A DNA stretch of 64,000 nucleotides, taken from the NCBI RefSeq assembly GCF_030732225.1, contig NZ_CP132230.1, positions 1,392,001-1,456,000 of the forward strand, in the 5' to 3' direction. The position numbers and the translations under genes are program-made. Below the pieces are notes generated by a model that worked only from the letters and a program-made list of their open reading frames with translations, ran no database searches and was not told the origin of the DNA. This stretch comes from Streptococcus iniae (GTDB taxonomy: Bacteria; Bacillota; Bacilli; Lactobacillales; Streptococcaceae). Below are positions 61,061 to 64,000 of the stretch, piece by piece. Every line of letters starts with the position of its first letter. Within the stretch, counting starts at the first letter, position 1.

Positions 61061-63001
61061 TTATTCAGCGTCTGGTCGTGATTTACGTGCAATATCAGCT
61101 AAAATGGTATCAACAAACTCTGGTAAACTTTCTGTATGTGTCGCTTTGCTTCCATAGCGACGAACGTTAACAGATTTATCTTCCATCTCCTTATCACCAA
61201 CAATTAATTGGTAAGGGATTTTACTTGTTTGAGAAGCGCGGATTTTATACTGCATTTTTTCATTACGATCATCCACATCAGCACGCACGCCACGGTCACG
61301 AAGGGCTTTTGCCACTTCCCAAGCGTAGTCGATATGGGCTTCATTTGAAATTGGAATAACCGTTACTTGATGTGGTGCCAACCAAATTGGGAAAGCCCCT
61401 TTATAAGTTTCAATCAAAATAGCTGTAAAACGTTCCATAGTTGAGATAACACCGCGGTGAATCATCACAGGACGATGCTCTTCTCCGTCAGCCCCAATAT
61501 ATTTAAGGTCAAAACGTTCTGGTAACAAGAAATCTAACTGAATCGTTGACAAGGTTTCTTCATTGCCAAGAGCAGTTTTAACTTGAATATCTAGTTTAGG
61601 ACCATAAAAGGCTGCTTCGCCTTCAGCTTCAAAGTAGTCTACTTCCATCTCATCAAGAGCGGCTTTTAACATGCTTTGTGCATTTTCCCACATCTCATCA
61701 TTATCATAATATTTTTCCTTATCTTCAGGATCACGATATGATAGACGGAAACGGTAATCTGTCAAATTAAAGTCTGCATAAACATCAATAATTAATTGAA
61801 GAGCACGTTGGAATTCTTCTTGAATCTGCTCTGGTGTGACAAATAGATGCCCGTCATTGAGAGTCATTTCACGCACACGTTGGAGACCTGATAAAGCACC
61901 TGATTTTTCATAGCGGTGCATCATACCAAGCTCAGCAATACGAATAGGTAACTCACGGTAAGAATGCACGTGGTTTTTATAAACCTGAATATGGTGAGGA
62001 CAGTTCATCGGACGAAGAACAAATTCTTCTCCATCTCCCATATCCATTGTTGGGAACATGTCATCTTGGTAATGCTCCCAGTGACCAGATGTTTTGTAAA
62101 GATCTACAGATGCAAGAGGTGGTGTGTAAACATGTTGATAACCTGAAGCTAATTCTTTATCCGTAATATAGCGTTCTAAGGTACGACGAATAGTTGCACC
62201 GTCAGGTAGCCAGAAAGGAAGTCCTTGACCAACTTCTTGACTAATCATAAAGAGGTCAAGTTCTTTACCAAGTTTACGGTGATCACGCTCTTTCGCTTCT
62301 TCAATGCGTTGAAGGTATGCTTTAAGGTCTTTTTTATCAAACCAAGCAGTTCCATAAACACGTTGCATCATCGCATTATCGCTATTACCACGCCAGTATG
62401 CTCCAGCAACATTAAGAAGATGGAAGACTTGGATGCGTCCTGTTGATGGCACATGTGGCCCACGACACAAGTCTACAAACTCGCCTTGACGGTAAATCGT
62501 TAACCCGGCATCTGCATGTTCACTAATGAGTTCAACCTTATAAGGATCGTCTTTAAAGATTTCAAGTGCTTCTTCTTTTGACACTTCCTCACGAATACAT
62601 GGGTGGTTTTCTTTCACAATTTTTTGCATTTCAGCTTCAATGCGTGGAAGATCTTCATTTGAAATCTGCCCAGCTGCGTTATCAGTATCGTAATAGAAGC
62701 CTTCAGCAATAGCTGGTCCTACTCCTAAGTGAATATCTGGGAAAAGACGTTTTGCAGCTTGTGCAAATAAATGCGCTGCTGAGTGACGCAAAACATCAAA
62801 AGCATCTTCATGGTCTGGGGTAACAATTTCAATACTACCATCTTCTTCAATTGCTCTGTTTGTGTCAATCAATTGACCATTGAATTTTCCAGCCAAAGCT
62901 TTTTTGGCAAGTGAATTGCTAATTGATTGTGCAATATCGAAAGTTGTTACACCAGATTCAAACTCACGTACTGCACCATCTGGAAAAGTAATTTTAATCA
63001 T
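61061..63001 (-). CDS. thrS: threonine-tRNA ligase
   Basis: 646 aa from ATG 63001 with AAAGGAGATTAGG in front; an in-frame start at 63031 would precede this site and is rejected. TGS domain (1-62), editing (SAD) domain with [10 protein letters not shown] and the Cys of DLCRGPHV, class II catalytic core ([37 protein letters not shown]) and C-terminal anticodon domain. Charges tRNA-Thr. Preceded by a T-box leader that should respond to uncharged tRNA-Thr. Confidence 0.98.
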   Translation of the reverse strand: MIKITFPDGAVREFESGVTTFDIAQSISNSLAKKALAGKFNGQLIDTNRAIEEDGSIEIVTPDHEDAFDVLRHSAAHLFAQAAKRLFPDIHLGVGPAIAEGFYYDTDNAAGQISNEDLPRIEAEMQKIVKENHPCIREEVSKEEALEIFKDDPYKVELISEHADAGLTIYRQGEFVDLCRGPHVPSTGRIQVFHLLNVAGAYWRGNSDNAMMQRVYGTAWFDKKDLKAYLQRIEEAKERDHRKLGKELDLFMISQEVGQGLPFWLPDGATIRRTLERYITDKELASGYQHVYTPPLASVDLYKTSGHWEHYQDDMFPTMDMGDGEEFVLRPMNCPHHIQVYKNHVHSYRELPIRIAELGMMHRYEKSGALSGLQRVREMTLNDGHLFVTPEQIQEEFQRALQLIIDVYADFNLTDYRFRLSYRDPEDKEKYYDNDEMWENAQSMLKAALDEMEVDYFEAEGEAAFYGPKLDIQVKTALGNEETLSTIQLDFLLPERFDLKYIGADGEEHRPVMIHRGVISTMERFTAILIETYKGAFPIWLAPHQVTVIPISNEAHIDYAWEVAKALRDRGVRADVDDRNEKMQYKIRASQTSKIPYQLIVGDKEMEDKSVNVRRYGSKATHTESLPEFVDTILADIARKSRPDAE

Positions 63002-63041
63002 CCTAATCTCCTTTGTTTGGTTACTTCTCACCGATTCTTAT

Positions 63042-63256
63042 AAAAATAAAAAGCGACATCCCAAAAAGGACGTCGCAACGTGGTTCCACCTTCATTTGTC
63101 TATGACAAAAAAAGCCATAAACCTCTGATTGGTTATAAGGGAACCACCCTTTTATGTTTGCATAAAATCAGTGGAAGGAGTATTACATTAGTCATCCTGT
63201 GCTCTTTTCACCAACCAGCACTCGCTTCAAAAGATGTTTCTAATCTAACATGTCTT
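63042..63256 (-). ncRNA. T-box leader of thrS
   Basis: The minus strand between promoter and thrS holds the T-box core GGTGGAACCACG (63090-63079), directly followed by an intrinsic terminator, GGCGACGTCC-like arm 63076-63068 pairing with GGGATGTCGC (63062-63053), then TTTTTA. Upstream there is a stem I region with GCTGGTTGGTGAAAAGAGC. Uncharged tRNA-Thr should favour the antiterminator. The specifier codon was not fixed with certainty; an ACU near the base of stem I is a candidate. Confidence 0.88.
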
Positions 63257-63263
63257 CTGTTTT

Positions 63264-63291
63264 ATTATAGCAATAATCAAAAATAATTCAA
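63264..63291 (-). promoter_or_regulatory. thrS promoter
   Basis: TTGAAT (63291-63286), 16 bp spacer, TATAAT (63269-63264) with extended TGC, minus strand. Confidence 0.75.
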
Positions 63292-63385
63292 GTGATTTTA
63301 CTGTAAAATTAATCAGACCGCTCTACCTCTAGGTGCTACAAACTATTTTTTATAATTAATGGCCCTAAACCTTTACCAGTATTGC

Positions 63386-64000
63386 CTAATAATCTAGAAA
63401 ATCTTTGATTGCATTTACCATTTTCAATGGTGCCTTAACCACTTTGACAGAAGTCTGAGCAGTCGCTTTAGCTGCACGTTTTGGCAAAGTCGTTGCTGTT
63501 TGAACCAATTTTAAAGGTTCTCGTTTCTCAGTACCACTAACATAAAGTGATAGTTTTCGATCCTCTTTAGTATTTTTACTAATTAAAGTATCTAAGTAAA
63601 ACCTATAAATAGAACTACCAAAGTGTTGGGCAGAAATCTCATGGCGTTTTTGTTCTAAAACATCCAACTGCATCTCAGGTGTTTCTATAATAGCATCAAT
63701 GATGGCATCTGCAAGTTCATCTTCTCTGCTATATAAGGTTCCAAACATTCTGTCTGTAATCAAATCGTCTAGGTATGGATTACTTTGAGCAATAATAGGT
63801 TTACCACTTGCCAAACTCTCAATATAAGTCAATCCCTGTGTCTCACTTGTTGATGCACTAATAAAGAAATCACAGGCCTTGTAGTAATAGGCCACTTTTT
63901 CATGGGCAATCATACCCGTAAAAATAACGTTTGAAGTGATTGCTAACTCATGTGCTAGTGCTTTTAAATCAGCTAAATAAGGGCCATCTCCAACAACAAC
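63386..64000 (-). CDS. GT4-family glycosyltransferase, C-terminal part (runs off the window)
   Basis: The last 204 codons before the stop at 63386. The frame is open to the window edge, where it reads VVVGDGPYLADLKALAHEL, the start of the nucleotide-sugar-binding C-domain. The E-x7-E motif is in SASTSETQGLTYIESLASGKPII. This fits the streptococcal diacylglycerol glucosyltransferase group that often lies upstream of thrS; the acceptor is inferred, not shown. The basic C-terminal tail (KRAAKATAQTSVKVVKAPLKMVNAIKDF) may bind the membrane. An ATG at 63913 is internal, not the start. Confidence 0.85.
   Translation of the reverse strand, partial: VVVGDGPYLADLKALAHELAITSNVIFTGMIAHEKVAYYYKACDFFISASTSETQGLTYIESLASGKPIIAQSNPYLDDLITDRMFGTLYSREDELADAIIDAIIETPEMQLDVLEQKRHEISAQHFGSSIYRFYLDTLISKNTKEDRKLSLYVSGTEKREPLKLVQTATTLPKRAAKATAQTSVKVVKAPLKMVNAIKDFLDY

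Noticed and set aside
1..64000. CRISPR arrays, tRNA or rRNA genes, prophage
   Set aside because: No regularly spaced repeats, no cas, integrase or phage structural genes, and no tRNA/rRNA-like sequence was recognised by reading; a tRNAscan or Infernal run would be decisive.

Overview
This window is chromosomal DNA of a low-GC Gram-positive coccus, almost certainly a Streptococcus of the pyogenic group. The evidence is the content and order of the housekeeping genes: hprK-lgt, pnpRS-pstSCAB-phoU, vicRKX-rnc-smc-HAD-HAD-ftsY, and thrS. The insertion sequences are of the IS905 (IS256 family), IS981-like (IS3), IS30 and IS200/IS605 types shared with lactococci and fish or cattle streptococci. The species cannot be fixed from the sequence alone. 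Most genes lie on the minus strand.

Layout. 1-504: start of a U32 peptidase gene. 584-3272: decayed IS30-family element split by an IS3-family element. 3375-9330: core block with a DUF3270-type protein, YtxH and DUF948 proteins, lgt, hprK, pspC-like, sprT-like and tex. 9485-9958: small secreted protein. 10165-16246: phosphate regulon (phoU, pstB, pstA, pstC, pstS, pnpS, pnpR) with a Pho-box array before pstS; pstB carries an in-frame internal deletion. 16342-19476: VOC protein, a small protein plus permease and DUF1980 cassette, and an SDR protein. 19614-27139: beta-glucoside PTS operon (6-phospho-beta-glucosidase, MupG-like protein, PRD regulator, EIIB, EIIA, DUF3284, EIIC, small membrane protein), with a cre site covering the -35. 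27427-30878: ykgJ-like, ftsY and two Cof-type phosphatases. 30997-34473: lactococcin-972-type bacteriocin locus with intact transporter genes but a frameshifted bacteriocin gene, placed between ftsY/HAD and smc. 35079-42294: smc, rnc, vicX, vicK, vicR. 42549-45540: amino-acid ABC importer. 45578-46585: DUF3114 protein. 46674-51038: dihydroxyacetone/glycerol cluster (glpF, dhaM, dhaL, dhaK; divergent dhaS, dhaQ) with an operator matching the lactococcal DhaS site. 51074-58314: IS hot spot, where two identical IS905-like copies, two different IS3-family elements and point decay have destroyed one ABC exporter and split an ABC-2 permease. 58316-60128: the rest of that second ABC system. 60262-60975: IS200-like element. 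61061-63291: thrS with its T-box leader. 63386-64000: C-terminal part of a glycosyltransferase.

How the parts work together. The sensor pair PnpRS should control the Pst importer through the Pho boxes, but the ATPase is damaged. The PTS and Dha operons both carry cre sites and are probably under CcpA control, in which HPr kinase (hprK, here) is the upstream sensor. DhaS/DhaQ should activate dhaKLM-glpF. No tRNA, rRNA, CRISPR array or prophage was seen.

The most informative observations are the pstB deletion, the dead bacteriocin gene with living transporter, the IS insertions that can be removed in silico through their target duplications, and a 24-codon peptide gene with two adjacent perfect palindromes upstream of the ruined ABC exporter.
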